Shown here piece after piece: positions 17,498 to 27,026 of a DNA stretch of 64,000 nt; the first letter of the stretch is position 1, and each line of letters starts with the position of its first letter. Under the pieces are notes generated by a model. It was not told the origin of the DNA, made no database searches, and was given only the letters and a program-made list of their open reading frames with translations. Source of the stretch: Salipiger pentaromativorans (GTDB lineage: Bacteria; Pseudomonadota; Alphaproteobacteria; Rhodobacterales; Rhodobacteraceae); NCBI RefSeq assembly GCF_024721115.1, contig NZ_JAMDHK010000001.1, positions 204,061 through 268,060 of the forward strand, in the 5' to 3' direction. Made by a program: the position numbers and the translations under genes.

Positions 17498-20452
17498 TTA
17501 CGACTTGCCCTTGAACCCCATGAGCGCGGCGGCGAAGGGGTTGTCCGGGTCGATCTTGTCCTCCTTGCGGGGACGCGATTCGTAGGTCTTGGGTCCCTTC
17601 TGACCCTGCGGCTTGCCCTTGCCGGGCTTCTTGCCACCCTTGCCCTTGGGTGCCCCGCCGCCCTTGTTGCCGCGCGGCGCCCCCCTGTGGCCCTGGCCCT
17701 CGCGGCCTTCGCGTGCCTCGCGGCGCGGGCCCCGGTTGCGGTTGCCGCCCCCCCAGGTGAAGGTGAAGAACATCTCGGTCTCGGGCCCCGCCAGCGCCTC
17801 GTCGGGGGCGCTGCCCGGCAGCAGGTCGGTATCGTCCACCTCGGGGATGTTGTCGTCGATCTCCACCGCCTCGGGGGTCTCGGCGATCGGCGCCACGCCC
17901 TCGTCGTCGTAGCCCTCGGACCCCGCCACGACATCCGCCGCTTCCGGCGTCGCCGAAGGATCGGCCATCGCGGCGGGAGTGTTCTCTTCTTCCTGCGCGG
18001 CGTCCATGACCGGCTCGGTCTCGCCCGGTTCGCCCGAGGGGTCCGAGGTCTCGGTCACAACCTCATCGGCGCTGCGCACCTTCTCGCGCTCGCCCTTCTC
18101 GGCCTTGTAGCCAAGGCCCTGCATGAGATCGGCGAACTGCTCCAGCGTCATGCCGGTGATCGACAGCATGTCGGGATTGGCCTCGAAGCCGCCGCGGCTG
18201 TCCTGCGCGCGCAGCAGATCGGCCAGCCGTTCCAGCATGTCGATGCGGATCGCCCGCTCGCCCGCCGGGCGGTAGCCTGACAGCGTATAATGCTGCATCG
18301 GAATGTCGCGGATATTCGGCACCGTCACCAGCCCCGGCGGCGGTGCCTCGGGGAAGGTGTCGAGATCGCTGAACAGCGACCAGAGCACCAGCCGCAGCCG
18401 CGTCGGCGCCGGTTTCAGCAGCAGCGGCATGAAGATCGTGTACTGGCCGAAGCGCATCCCGTGCTTGCGCAGCGCCCCGCGCGCCTCCTGATCGAGCTGC
18501 TTGACCTCGTCGGTCACAAGCTGGCGCGGCAGGATGCCCATCGCCTCGACCATGCGGAAGGCAAAGCCCCGCGCCAGCCCCGTCAGCGTCTCGTCGCGCT
18601 GGAGGGTCAGCAGCGGCTCGAACAGCGCGGCGATCTTGCGGTCGATGAAATGCTGAAGCCGGCGCTCGACCTTCTGGATCACATCGGGGCCCGCGGTGTC
18701 ATCGACAAACCCGACCACGCGCGGTTTCAGCGCGTCGTCGCCCTTGACCAGCTTGCCCACCGCCTGGTCGCCCCACATCAGGCCGCCCTGCTCGGTAAAG
18801 TCGATCTCGGTATCCGGCGCGTTGTAGAACCGGTCCGCGCGCAGATGGAAATGCGGCGCCAGCGCCTGCAACGACGCCTGTTTCAGCGTCTTCGCTTCCT
18901 GACCCGTCGCGCCCTGATCCTGACGGAACCGGAACCCTTCCAGCCGACCGACGAATTCGCCTTCGACGGTCACTTCACCCTTGTCGTTCACCTCGGCCAA
19001 GAGGGCCTCCTTCTGCTTCAACCGGCGGAGCAGTACAGATGTCCGCCGGTCAACAAATCTCTGAGTCAGTCGCTCGTGGAGCGCATCGGACAAGGCGTCT
19101 TCTACCGCGCGGGTCGCCTCGCGCCAATGGCTTTCGTCATCGACCCAGCCACGCCGCTGCGCCACATAGGTCCATGTGCGGATATACGCCAATCGTTTGG
19201 AGAGCGTGTCGATATCGCCATCGGTGCGGTCGATCCGCTTGACCTGCCGCGCCATGAAGTCGCGCGGGATCGCGCCGCGCTCGTGCAGATGCTGGAAAAT
19301 CACCTGCAACAGCCCGGCATGTTCCGCATGGCTGATTCCCCGGAAATCGGGAATGCGGCAGACATCCCAGAGCAGTTGCACCGACGTGGGGCTCGAGGCG
19401 CGCGCCATCACTTCGGCCTCGCGCGAGAGCGATTTCAGAACCATCAGGTCGTCGGCCTCGCGCGCCTTGGTCAGCCAGTCGTCCTGCGGCGCCTCCTCCA
19501 GCGACTCGATCAGCGTCTGGACCGTGCCGAAGCGCAGGTTTGCGTTGCGCCAGTTGAGTTTGCGGAGCGGAGTGAATGTGTGGTTGCAAATCGCCTCGAC
19601 CCAGTCCTCGGGGATCTGGCCGGCGTCGCCGGTGGTCCCGAAGGTGCCCGGACGCATCCCGCGCCCGGCCCGGCCCGCGATCTGCGCCAGCTCGTTGGGC
19701 TGCAAGGCCCGCATCCGGCGCCCGTCGAACTTGGTCAGCGAGGAAAACGCCACATGGTCGATGTCCAGATTGAGCCCCATGCCGATGGCATCGGTAGCCA
19801 CGAGGTAATCGACCTCGCCATTCTGGTAGAGATCCACCTGCGCATTGCGCGTCCGGGGGCTCAGCGCCCCCATCACCACCGCCGCACCGCCCTTGGTGCG
19901 CCGGATCAGCTCGGCAATGGCATAGACATTATCGACAGAGAACCCCACGATAGCCGAGCGTGGGGGCATTCGGCTTATCTTTTTCGAACCAATATAGCTC
20001 AACTGGCTCATGCGCTCGCGGCGCATGAACTCGCAGCCCTTCACCAGCGCCGCGATCGGCCCGCGCATGGTGTCGGCGCCCAGAAACAGCGTCTCGTGCT
20101 GGCCGCGCATGCGCAGCAGCCGGTCGGTGAAGACATGGCCGCGCTCGGGATCGGCGCAAAGCTGGATCTCGTCGATGGCGACAAAATCGCAGCCCAGCCC
20201 CTCGGGCATCGCCTCGACCGTGCAGACCCAATAGGCGGCGCGCGGCGGCACGATGCGCTCCTCGCCGGTGACCAGCGCCACCACCGAGGGGCCGCGTGCG
20301 GCGACCACCTTGTCATAGACCTCGCGGGCGAGCAGCCGCAGCGGCAGGCCGATCATGCCTGTACGATGCGCCAGCATCCTCTCGATGGCGTAATGGGTCT
20401 TGCCTGTATTGGTCGGGCCGAGAACGGCCGCAACCCGTGCGCGCTGGGGCAT
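17498..20452 (-). CDS. SUV3-like ATP-dependent RNA helicase with low-complexity tail
   Basis: 984 residues. The N-terminal half is a superfamily 2 helicase of the SUV3 type: Walker A GPTNTGKTH (about 12-20), motif II DEIQ in FVAIDEIQLCADPERGH, and motif VI QIAGRAGRGMRPGTFGTTG. SUV3 unwinds RNA and feeds the mitochondrial degradosome in eukaryotes; the bacterial homologues are mainly alphaproteobacterial and little studied. The C-terminus (about 830-984) is acidic, then Gly/Lys/Arg-rich (GGGNRNRGPRREAREGREGQGHRGAPRGNKGG region), as in RNA-binding tails. It is followed without gap by the S4 protein gene, which suggests a shared RNA or ribosome role. Confidence 0.92.
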   Translation of the reverse strand: MPQRARVAAVLGPTNTGKTHYAIERMLAHRTGMIGLPLRLLAREVYDKVVAARGPSVVALVTGEERIVPPRAAYWVCTVEAMPEGLGCDFVAIDEIQLCADPERGHVFTDRLLRMRGQHETLFLGADTMRGPIAALVKGCEFMRRERMSQLSYIGSKKISRMPPRSAIVGFSVDNVYAIAELIRRTKGGAAVVMGALSPRTRNAQVDLYQNGEVDYLVATDAIGMGLNLDIDHVAFSSLTKFDGRRMRALQPNELAQIAGRAGRGMRPGTFGTTGDAGQIPEDWVEAICNHTFTPLRKLNWRNANLRFGTVQTLIESLEEAPQDDWLTKAREADDLMVLKSLSREAEVMARASSPTSVQLLWDVCRIPDFRGISHAEHAGLLQVIFQHLHERGAIPRDFMARQVKRIDRTDGDIDTLSKRLAYIRTWTYVAQRRGWVDDESHWREATRAVEDALSDALHERLTQRFVDRRTSVLLRRLKQKEALLAEVNDKGEVTVEGEFVGRLEGFRFRQDQGATGQEAKTLKQASLQALAPHFHLRADRFYNAPDTEIDFTEQGGLMWGDQAVGKLVKGDDALKPRVVGFVDDTAGPDVIQKVERRLQHFIDRKIAALFEPLLTLQRDETLTGLARGFAFRMVEAMGILPRQLVTDEVKQLDQEARGALRKHGMRFGQYTIFMPLLLKPAPTRLRLVLWSLFSDLDTFPEAPPPGLVTVPNIRDIPMQHYTLSGYRPAGERAIRIDMLERLADLLRAQDSRGGFEANPDMLSITGMTLEQFADLMQGLGYKAEKGEREKVRSADEVVTETSDPSGEPGETEPVMDAAQEEENTPAAMADPSATPEAADVVAGSEGYDDEGVAPIAETPEAVEIDDNIPEVDDTDLLPGSAPDEALAGPETEMFFTFTWGGGNRNRGPRREAREGREGQGHRGAPRGNKGGGAPKGKGGKKPGKGKPQGQKGPKTYESRPRKEDKIDPDNPFAAALMGFKGKS

Positions 20453-20480
20453 GATGCCGCCCTGTTTTTTGTTCAGAAGA

Positions 20481-21047
20481 TCAGATCTCGATGCCCTGCA
20501 CCCGGCCTGCCAGCCGCTCCAGCGCCTCGGTCACCTCATCGTCAAACGGTCGCAGCTCCAGTACCCGGGTATAGGCATCATAGGCAAGCGCATCGTTGCC
20601 AAGCTGCTCATGCACCGCGCCCACCCCGCGCAGCGCGCCGAAATGTTCGGGGTTCAGCGCCAGAACATGTTCCAGCGCATCCATCGCAGGGCCGAACATC
20701 TCGGCCTGGTAATAGGCCAGCGCCAGAGCGTGCCAGCCTTCGGCAAAGGCCGGCGCATGATCGGTCAACGCGGTCAGATGGTCGATTGCCGAGGTGACGT
20801 CGTTCACCTCGAGCGCATCGCGACCGCGTTTCAGCAGCAGGTCCATCGCCGCCGATCCGGATTTCGACCATTCCAGATACAGCGCCTTTTCCAGACGTTC
20901 GGCGGCGGCCTGAGTGTCGGCGCCGCCCAGCTCCTCCAGCAGTTCTCCGGCACGATCCTGCGCAAAAGCGGCAGGAGGTAAGGAAAACATGACTAGGGCG
21001 GAAACTGCCGCCACGATAAATTTGCTCTTGCCTGGACCCATGCTCAT
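20481..21047 (-). CDS. Periplasmic TPR protein
   Basis: 188 residues from ATG at 21047 (MSMGPGKSKFIVAAVSALVMFSLPPAAFAQD), which gives a clear Sec signal cleaved after AFA. The mature part has at least three tetratricopeptide repeats (SAIDHLTALTDHAPAFAEGWHALALAYYQAEMFGPAMDALEHVLALNPEHFGALRGVGAVHEQLGNDALAYDAYTRVLELRP). TPR proteins are interaction scaffolds; the partner is unknown. It precedes the helicase gene on the same strand with a 28-base gap and may share its transcript. Confidence 0.85.
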   Translation of the reverse strand: MSMGPGKSKFIVAAVSALVMFSLPPAAFAQDRAGELLEELGGADTQAAAERLEKALYLEWSKSGSAAMDLLLKRGRDALEVNDVTSAIDHLTALTDHAPAFAEGWHALALAYYQAEMFGPAMDALEHVLALNPEHFGALRGVGAVHEQLGNDALAYDAYTRVLELRPFDDEVTEALERLAGRVQGIEI

Positions 21048-21115
21048 AGCTTCCGAGTGTAACCCGAAGATGCTGGATTGCCAGCACAGGTTTTCGTGAT
21101 GGAAGGACGAACAGC

Positions 21116-21406
21116 ATGAGCGACATCGTGAGCGCGGCGGTCGAGGCACTGAATGCAAAACTGGACGGGCAGGGTTTTGACGGCGTGGCCAAATTCGTGA
21201 TCGAAGGCGAAGGCAGCCTTATCATCGACAGCGCCGGGGCCCGCGCGGGCGACGACGCCGCCGATGTGACGCTCAGCGCCGATACCGACACGTTCCGCAA
21301 GATCCTCGAAGGCGGTCTGAACCCGATGACCGCTTTTATGACGAACCGGCTTTCGGTGGATGGTGACATGAGCGCCGCGATGCGCCTTGGTGGAGTTTTA
21401 TCGTAA
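21116..21406 (+). CDS. SCP2 sterol-carrier-domain protein
   Basis: 96 residues. The fold is a stand-alone SCP2 domain: VAKFVIEGEGSLIIDSAGARAGDDAADVTLSADTDTFRKILEGGLNPMTAFMTNRLSVDGDMSAAMRLGGVLS, including the typical LxxGxxNPxxAFMxxxxxxxGD motif. Such proteins bind lipids or other hydrophobic ligands. It is divergent from the TPR gene and runs into the alpha/beta hydrolase 2 bases later, so a shared transcript and a lipid-related role are likely. Confidence 0.9.
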   Translation: MSDIVSAAVEALNAKLDGQGFDGVAKFVIEGEGSLIIDSAGARAGDDAADVTLSADTDTFRKILEGGLNPMTAFMTNRLSVDGDMSAAMRLGGVLS

Positions 21407-21407
21407 C

Positions 21408-22376
21408 ATGATGCAGACCGCGCCCTTTTATCCCGATCTGGCCGAGGGCCCCGAAGACGCGCGCGCCTTCTGGCTGCGCACCGAGGACGGGCTGCGGGTC
21501 CGTGTGGCCCATTACCCCGGCCCGGCCGAGGCCAGCGGCACCGTGCTGATGTTTCCCGGGCGCACGGAATATGTCGAGAAATACGGGCGCGTTGCCGGCG
21601 ATTTCGCCGATCTGGGCTTTCATACGCTGACCATCGACTGGCGCGGCCAGGGGCTGGCCGACCGGATGCTGACCGACCCCCGGGCCGGGCATGTGGATCT
21701 GTTCCAGGATTATCAGCACGATGTGGCGGCGATGCTCGATGCCGCCGCCGCGCTGGATCTGCCGCGCCCCTATTTCCTGGTCGCCCATTCCATGGGCGGC
21801 TGCATCGGGCTGCGCGCGCTGGTCGAGGGGCTGCCCGTGGCCGCCTGCGCCTTTACCGGGCCGATGTGGGGGATTCGCCTTGCCGCGCCGCTGCGCCCCG
21901 CCGCCTGGGCCTTGGGCTGGAGCAGCGCGCGTGTCGGGCTGAGCCATATCTACGCCCCCTCCACCGGCCCCGACAGCTATGTCGCCACCGGCCCGTTCGA
22001 GGACAATCTGCTCACCGGCGACCGCGACGGCTGGGACTACATGCAGCGTCAGGTGACCAGCCTGCCCGAGCTTCAGCTCGGCGGGCCGTCGCTGCGCTGG
22101 CTGCATCAGGCGCTGGCGGAATGCCTGACGCTGGCGCGGCTGCCCGCGCCGCGCGTGCCCTGCCTCGCCTTTGTCGGCGCCAACGAACGCATCGTCGACT
22201 TGCCGCGCATCGTGGCACGGATGGCCGGCTGGGCGGACGGGCGGCTCGAGACGGTGCCGGGCGGCCATCACGAGGTGCTGATGGAAGACGCGGTGACCCG
22301 TGGCCGCATCCTCAGCCAGATGGCGCGGCTCTTCGACGGCGCGCGCGATCCCGAAGAGATGGCGCTGACCGCCTGA
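21408..22376 (+). CDS. Alpha/beta hydrolase, lysophospholipase-like
   Basis: 322 residues from ATG at 21408; an in-frame TTG at 21387 would overlap the SCP2 gene and is less likely. The nucleophile elbow is AHSMGG (Ser in HSMGGCIGLRALVEG), the acid region is about the FVGANERIVD turn, and the catalytic His is in PGGHHEVLMED. IDWRGQGLADRM and VLMFPGRTEYVEKYG match the PldB/monoacylglycerol-lipase group. It would cleave an acyl ester; the substrate is not shown by sequence. It follows the SCP2 gene with only 1 base between them. Confidence 0.88.
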   Translation: MMQTAPFYPDLAEGPEDARAFWLRTEDGLRVRVAHYPGPAEASGTVLMFPGRTEYVEKYGRVAGDFADLGFHTLTIDWRGQGLADRMLTDPRAGHVDLFQDYQHDVAAMLDAAAALDLPRPYFLVAHSMGGCIGLRALVEGLPVAACAFTGPMWGIRLAAPLRPAAWALGWSSARVGLSHIYAPSTGPDSYVATGPFEDNLLTGDRDGWDYMQRQVTSLPELQLGGPSLRWLHQALAECLTLARLPAPRVPCLAFVGANERIVDLPRIVARMAGWADGRLETVPGGHHEVLMEDAVTRGRILSQMARLFDGARDPEEMALTA

Positions 22377-22413
22377 TCTGGCCCGCGCCCCGGCGCGTGC
22401 TAGGTTGCCGGGC

Positions 22414-23436
22414 ATGAGCGCAGCGGTTCTGACCTTCACTGACAAAGGCATCTACTGCCCGGCGGGCGATTTTTATATCGACCCTTGGCGCCCTGTCCCC
22501 CGCGCGCTCATCACCCATGGCCATGCGGATCACGCCCGCCCCGGCCATGGCGCCTATCTCGCCTCTGCCGCCGCCGCCTCGGTAATCCGCCTCCGTCTCG
22601 GCGACATCGCGCTCGACACCGTTCGTTTTGGCGAAAAGCGTCTACTCGGCGGCGCCACAGTCAGCTTTCATCCCGCAGGCCACATCCCCGGCTCGGCGCA
22701 GATCCGGGTGGAGGTGGGCGGCGAGATCTGGGTGGTCTCGGGCGATTACAAGCTAGCGCCGGACGGGCTTTGCGAGACGTTCGAGCCAGTGCGTTGCCAC
22801 GCCTTCATCACCGAATGCACCTTCGGCCTGCCGGTCTTTTCCTGGCGCCCGCAGCAGGAGATCGCCGCCGAGATCAACGCCTGGTGGGCGGGCAACGCCG
22901 CCGAGGGGCGCGCCTCGATCCTCGGCGCCTATTCGCTGGGAAAGGCGCAGCGGCTGCTGGCGCTGCTCGACCCGGCCATCGGCCCGATCCTCACCCATGG
23001 CGCGGTGGAAAACACCAACGCGGTGCTGCGCGCGCAAGGCTATGCCCTGCCCGAAACGAAGCATGCGACGCCCGATCTGGATGTCAAAGCCCATCCCGGC
23101 GCCATGGTCATCGCACCGCCCTCGGCGCTGGGATCGGCCTGGGCGCGGCGCTTCGGGCCTGCGTCCACCGGCATGGCCTCGGGCTGGATGCGGCTGCGCG
23201 GGGTGCGGCGAAGGCGCGGCGCCGACCGGGGCTTTGTGCTCTCCGATCATGCGGACTGGGACGAGCTGCACATGGCTATCCGCGAGACGGGCGCGGAAAA
23301 GATATTCGTCACGCATGGTTACACCGAGATCTTCGCGCGCTGGCTGGCCACGCAAGGCTATGACGCGCAGGTCGTGCCCACCGAATTCGGTGGCGAGGAG
23401 GACAGCACCCCCGAGACCGGGGAGGATGCCGCGTGA
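22414..23436 (+). CDS. Ligase-associated DNA exonuclease (MBL fold)
   Basis: 340 residues from ATG at 22414. This is a metallo-beta-lactamase-fold nuclease of the SNM1/Pso2 type: HGHADHARPGH is the HxHxDH metal motif, HPAGHIPGSAQIRV and VVSGDYK supply later ligands, and SDHADW and THGYTE are the C-terminal motifs of the beta-CASP group. In many bacteria it pairs with an ATP-dependent ligase for DNA repair. The ligase start (GTG at 23433) overlaps its TGA by 4 bases, so the pair is translationally coupled. Confidence 0.92.
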   Translation: MSAAVLTFTDKGIYCPAGDFYIDPWRPVPRALITHGHADHARPGHGAYLASAAAASVIRLRLGDIALDTVRFGEKRLLGGATVSFHPAGHIPGSAQIRVEVGGEIWVVSGDYKLAPDGLCETFEPVRCHAFITECTFGLPVFSWRPQQEIAAEINAWWAGNAAEGRASILGAYSLGKAQRLLALLDPAIGPILTHGAVENTNAVLRAQGYALPETKHATPDLDVKAHPGAMVIAPPSALGSAWARRFGPASTGMASGWMRLRGVRRRRGADRGFVLSDHADWDELHMAIRETGAEKIFVTHGYTEIFARWLATQGYDAQVVPTEFGGEEDSTPETGEDAA

Positions 23437-25028
23437 AAGCCTTTGCCCAGCTCTTCGCCGCCATCGACCAGAGCACCAGGACCTCGGTCAAGACGGCCGC
23501 GCTCGCCGATTATTTCCGCAGCGCTTCGGAGGAGGACCGGCTCTGGACCATCGCGCTCTTCTCCGGGCGGCGCCCGAAACGCGCGGTCACCACCACACAG
23601 TTACGCGAATGGGCCGCCGAGCGCGCCGGGCTGCCGCTCTGGCTGGTCGAGGAAAGCTATCCGGTGGTGGGCGATCTGGCCGAGACCATCGCGCTGATCC
23701 TGCCGCCGCCGGACGCCCCTTCGGATCACTCATTATCCCACTGGATCAATCTCTTGGTCGATCTTTCTCAAGCAGGTCAGGACGCCCGAAAGGCGCAGAT
23801 CCTGACCGCCTGGGACGGGCTCGACGAGACCGGGCGCTTTCTCTTCAACAAGCTGATCACCGGCGGCTTCCGCATCGGTGTCAGCCGCAAGCTGATGACC
23901 CGCGCGCTGGCGCAGGCCACCGGACAGGACGAGGCGGCGCTGGCCCTGCGCCTCATGGGCGACTGGACGCCGCAGACCACCACCTGGCAAACGCTGATCG
24001 CGGCGCCCGACCCGCAGGCCGACGACAGCCGGCCCTATCCCTTCTACCTCGCCTATCAGCTCGACAGCGCGCCCGAGGAGCTGGGCGCACCGGAGGACTG
24101 GCAGGCGGAATGGAAATGGGACGGCATCCGGGGCCAGCTTGTCCTGCGCGGCGGTACACATCACGTCTGGTCGCGCGGCGAAGAGCTGATGACCGACCGC
24201 TTCCCGGAATTCGCCCGCGTGCCGGATTTCCTGCCGCCCGGCCATGTCTTCGACGGCGAGATCGTCGCCTGGGACGGCGCCCACCCCCTGCCGTTCAACG
24301 CGCTGCAAAAACGCATCGGGCGCAAGACCGTGCCGAAAAAGCTGCTGAAAGACGCCCCCGTGATCCTGCTCGCCTACGACCTGTTGGAAGCGGACGGGCA
24401 GGACATCCGCGACCGCCCCTTTGCCGAGCGGCGCGCCCGGCTCGACGCCCTGCTCGCCGATCTGCCCCCGGACGCGCCGCTGCGCCCCTCGCCCCCCATC
24501 CGTTTCGACGACTGGGAGGCGCTGGCCGACACCCGCGCCACCGCCCGCGAGCAGCGCGCCGAGGGGCTCATGCTGAAACGCCGCGCAGCCCCCTATCTGG
24601 CGGGCCGCAAAAAGGGCGACTGGTGGAAATGGAAGCTCGATCCGCTCAGCGTCGATGCGGTGATGATCTATGCCCAGCAGGGCCACGGGCGCCGCGCCAA
24701 CCTTTTCACCGACTTCACCTTTGCCGCCTGGAACGGCAACGAGCTGGTGCCCTTCACCAAGGCCTATTCGGGCCTCACCGATGCCGAGTTCAACGAGATC
24801 ACCAACTGGGTCCGGCGCAACACGCTGCAACGCTTCGGCCCGGTGCGGCAGGTCAAACCCGAACTGGTCTTCGAGATTGCCTTCGAAGGCATCCAGCCCA
24901 GCCCGCGCCACAAATCCGGCCTCGCCCTGCGCTTCCCCCGCATGGCGCGCTGGCGCCGCGACAAGCCCGCGCAGGAGGCCAACACGCTCGACGATCTGAA
25001 GGCGATGCTTGCGGCCTACGGCGCCTGA
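23433..25028 (+). CDS. ATP-dependent DNA ligase
   Basis: 531 residues with a GTG start overlapping the exonuclease stop. Nucleotidyltransferase motif I is KWDGIRGQ with the adenylated Lys at K228; later motifs EGLMLKRRAAPYLAGRKKGDWWKWK and the OB domain (VDAVMIYAQQGHGRRANLFTDFTFAAWNGNELVPFTKAYSGL) are clear. The N-terminal 190 residues are a DNA-binding domain. This is the repair-type ligase found with the exonuclease, a PdeM-like phosphoesterase and an Lhr helicase; the latter two are not adjacent here. It seals nicks using ATP, alongside the NAD-ligase LigA expected elsewhere. Confidence 0.94.
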   Translation: MKAFAQLFAAIDQSTRTSVKTAALADYFRSASEEDRLWTIALFSGRRPKRAVTTTQLREWAAERAGLPLWLVEESYPVVGDLAETIALILPPPDAPSDHSLSHWINLLVDLSQAGQDARKAQILTAWDGLDETGRFLFNKLITGGFRIGVSRKLMTRALAQATGQDEAALALRLMGDWTPQTTTWQTLIAAPDPQADDSRPYPFYLAYQLDSAPEELGAPEDWQAEWKWDGIRGQLVLRGGTHHVWSRGEELMTDRFPEFARVPDFLPPGHVFDGEIVAWDGAHPLPFNALQKRIGRKTVPKKLLKDAPVILLAYDLLEADGQDIRDRPFAERRARLDALLADLPPDAPLRPSPPIRFDDWEALADTRATAREQRAEGLMLKRRAAPYLAGRKKGDWWKWKLDPLSVDAVMIYAQQGHGRRANLFTDFTFAAWNGNELVPFTKAYSGLTDAEFNEITNWVRRNTLQRFGPVRQVKPELVFEIAFEGIQPSPRHKSGLALRFPRMARWRRDKPAQEANTLDDLKAMLAAYGA

Positions 25029-25124
25029 GACACGCATGCCAAGCGCAGAAAGACGCCGCTTTTCCCTTGAAGCCGGGGCCTCCTGCCCCTTACCTCTCAA
25101 AGACGCTTATCAGGAGACACGCCC

Positions 25125-26939
25125 ATGACCATCCGCCCCCTCTTCGACGCCAACGCCTCGGCCGGAGGCCGCGATCTGGGCAATCTGCCGGACTGGGATC
25201 TGAGCGATCTCTACCCCTCCCAGGACGCGCCCGAGCTGAAGCGCGATCTCGACTGGCTTGAGGACGCCTGCGCCCGCTTTGCCACCGATTACGAGGGCAA
25301 GCTCGGCACGCTCGACGCGGCGGGCTTCCTCGAAATGGTGCAGCGCCACGAAAAGATCGAGTCCGTGGGCGGGCGGCTCATGTCCTATGCCGGGCTGCGC
25401 TATTACCAGCAGACCACCGATGCGGAACGCGCCAAGTTCCTCTCGGACCTGCAGGAAAAAGTCACCAACTACACCACCCCGCTGGTGTTCTTCTCGCTGG
25501 AACTCAACAGCATCGAGGACGCGCCCTATGAGGCGCTCTTCGCCGCCGACACCGATCTGGCCCGTTACAAACCCGCCTTCGACCGCATCCGCGCGATGAA
25601 ACCCTATCAGCTCTCCGACGAGCTGGAGCGCTTCCTGCACGACATGGGCGTGGTGGGCGACGCCTGGATGAAGCTTTTCGACGAAACCATCGCCGGGCTG
25701 GAATTCACCATCGACGGCGAGGAGCTGTCGATCGAATCCACCCTCACGCTGATGACCGAACAGGACCGCGCCAAGCGCGAGGCGGCGGCGCATGAGCTGG
25801 CCCGCGTCTTTGGCGAGAACATCAAGACCTTCGCCCGCGTGCACAACACCCAGACCAAGGAAAAGGAAATCATGGACCGCTGGCGCGGCATGCCCACCGC
25901 CCAGACCGGACGGCACCTCAGCAACGATGTGGAGCCCGAGGTGGTCGAGGCGCTGCGCGACGCGGTGGTCGCCGCCTATCCGCGCCTGTCGCACCGCTAT
26001 TACGAGCTGAAGCGCAAATGGCTGGGGCTCGACGTGATGCAGGTCTGGGACCGCAACGCGCCGCTGCCGATGGAAAGCGACCGGATCGTCGGCTGGGACG
26101 AGGCGCAAACCACGGTGATGGAGGCCTATGCGGGCTTCGATCCCCGCATGGCCGAGATCGCCGAGCCGTTCTTCAGCAAGGGCTGGATCGACGCGGGCGT
26201 GAAGCCCGGCAAGGCGCCCGGCGCCTTCGCCCATCCCACGGTGACCGACGTGCACCCTTACGTGATGCTGAACTACCTCGGCAAACCGCGCGACGTGATG
26301 ACGCTGGCGCATGAGCTGGGCCACGGGGTGCACCAGGTGCTGGCTGCCGGTCAGGGCGAGATGCTGGCCTCCACCCCGCTGACGCTGGCCGAGACGGCAT
26401 CGGTCTTCGGCGAGATGCTCACCTTCCGCGCGCTGCTCGACAAGGCGAAGGACCAGAAAGAACGCAAGGTCATGCTGGCGGGCAAGGTCGAGGACATGAT
26501 CAACACGGTGGTGCGCCAGATCGCGTTCTACGATTTCGAATGCAAGCTGCACGCGGCGCGGCGCGGCGGCGAGCTGACGCCCGACGACATCAACGCACTC
26601 TGGATGTCGGTGCAGGCGGAAAGCCTGGGCTCGGCCTTCGAGTTCATGCCGGGCTACGAGACCTTCTGGGCCTATATCCCGCATTTCGTGCATTCGCCCT
26701 TCTACGTCTACGCCTATGCCTTCGGCGACGGGCTGGTGAACGCGCTCTACGCGGTCTACGAGGAAAATCCCGAAGGCTTTCAGGAGAAGTATTTCGACAT
26801 GCTGAAGGCGGGCGGCTCCAAGCACCACAAGGCGCTGCTGGCGCCTTTCGGGCTCGACGCGTCGGATCCGAAATTCTGGGACAAGGGCCTGTCGATGATC
26901 GAAGGCTTCATCGACGAGCTGGAGGCGATGGAGGACTGA
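25125..26939 (+). CDS. pepF: M3-family oligoendopeptidase F
   Basis: 604 residues. A zinc metallopeptidase that cleaves oligopeptides in the cytoplasm. The HExxH motif is HELGH at 396-400 in TLAHELGHGVHQVLA, with the third ligand Glu downstream in LAETASVFGE. YDFECKLHAARRGGELTPDDINALWMSVQAE and the HSPFYVYAYAFGDGLVNALYAVYEENPEGF ending match the alphaproteobacterial PepF group. No signal peptide. It follows the ligase with a 96-base gap and a likely separate promoter. Confidence 0.95.
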   Translation: MTIRPLFDANASAGGRDLGNLPDWDLSDLYPSQDAPELKRDLDWLEDACARFATDYEGKLGTLDAAGFLEMVQRHEKIESVGGRLMSYAGLRYYQQTTDAERAKFLSDLQEKVTNYTTPLVFFSLELNSIEDAPYEALFAADTDLARYKPAFDRIRAMKPYQLSDELERFLHDMGVVGDAWMKLFDETIAGLEFTIDGEELSIESTLTLMTEQDRAKREAAAHELARVFGENIKTFARVHNTQTKEKEIMDRWRGMPTAQTGRHLSNDVEPEVVEALRDAVVAAYPRLSHRYYELKRKWLGLDVMQVWDRNAPLPMESDRIVGWDEAQTTVMEAYAGFDPRMAEIAEPFFSKGWIDAGVKPGKAPGAFAHPTVTDVHPYVMLNYLGKPRDVMTLAHELGHGVHQVLAAGQGEMLASTPLTLAETASVFGEMLTFRALLDKAKDQKERKVMLAGKVEDMINTVVRQIAFYDFECKLHAARRGGELTPDDINALWMSVQAESLGSAFEFMPGYETFWAYIPHFVHSPFYVYAYAFGDGLVNALYAVYEENPEGFQEKYFDMLKAGGSKHHKALLAPFGLDASDPKFWDKGLSMIEGFIDELEAMED

Positions 26940-26952
26940 CCGGCCCCCCGGT

Positions 26953-27026
26953 GAGTCGCGCCCGGGTCAAGGATCGGCGCAGCCGACCGCACGCAGCGCG
27001 GCCTGTCCTTGAGGCGGGCGCGACTC
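26953..27026. repeat. Large inverted repeat after pepF
   Basis: Two 21-base arms starting GAGTCGCGCCCG and ending TCAAGGA are inverted and match at 19 of 21 positions, with a 32-base middle that is itself GC-rich. It starts 14 bases after the pepF stop. There is no T-run, so its role (terminator, RNA structure or repeat element) is open. The rest of the gap to 27235 holds nothing I recognise. Confidence 0.7.
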
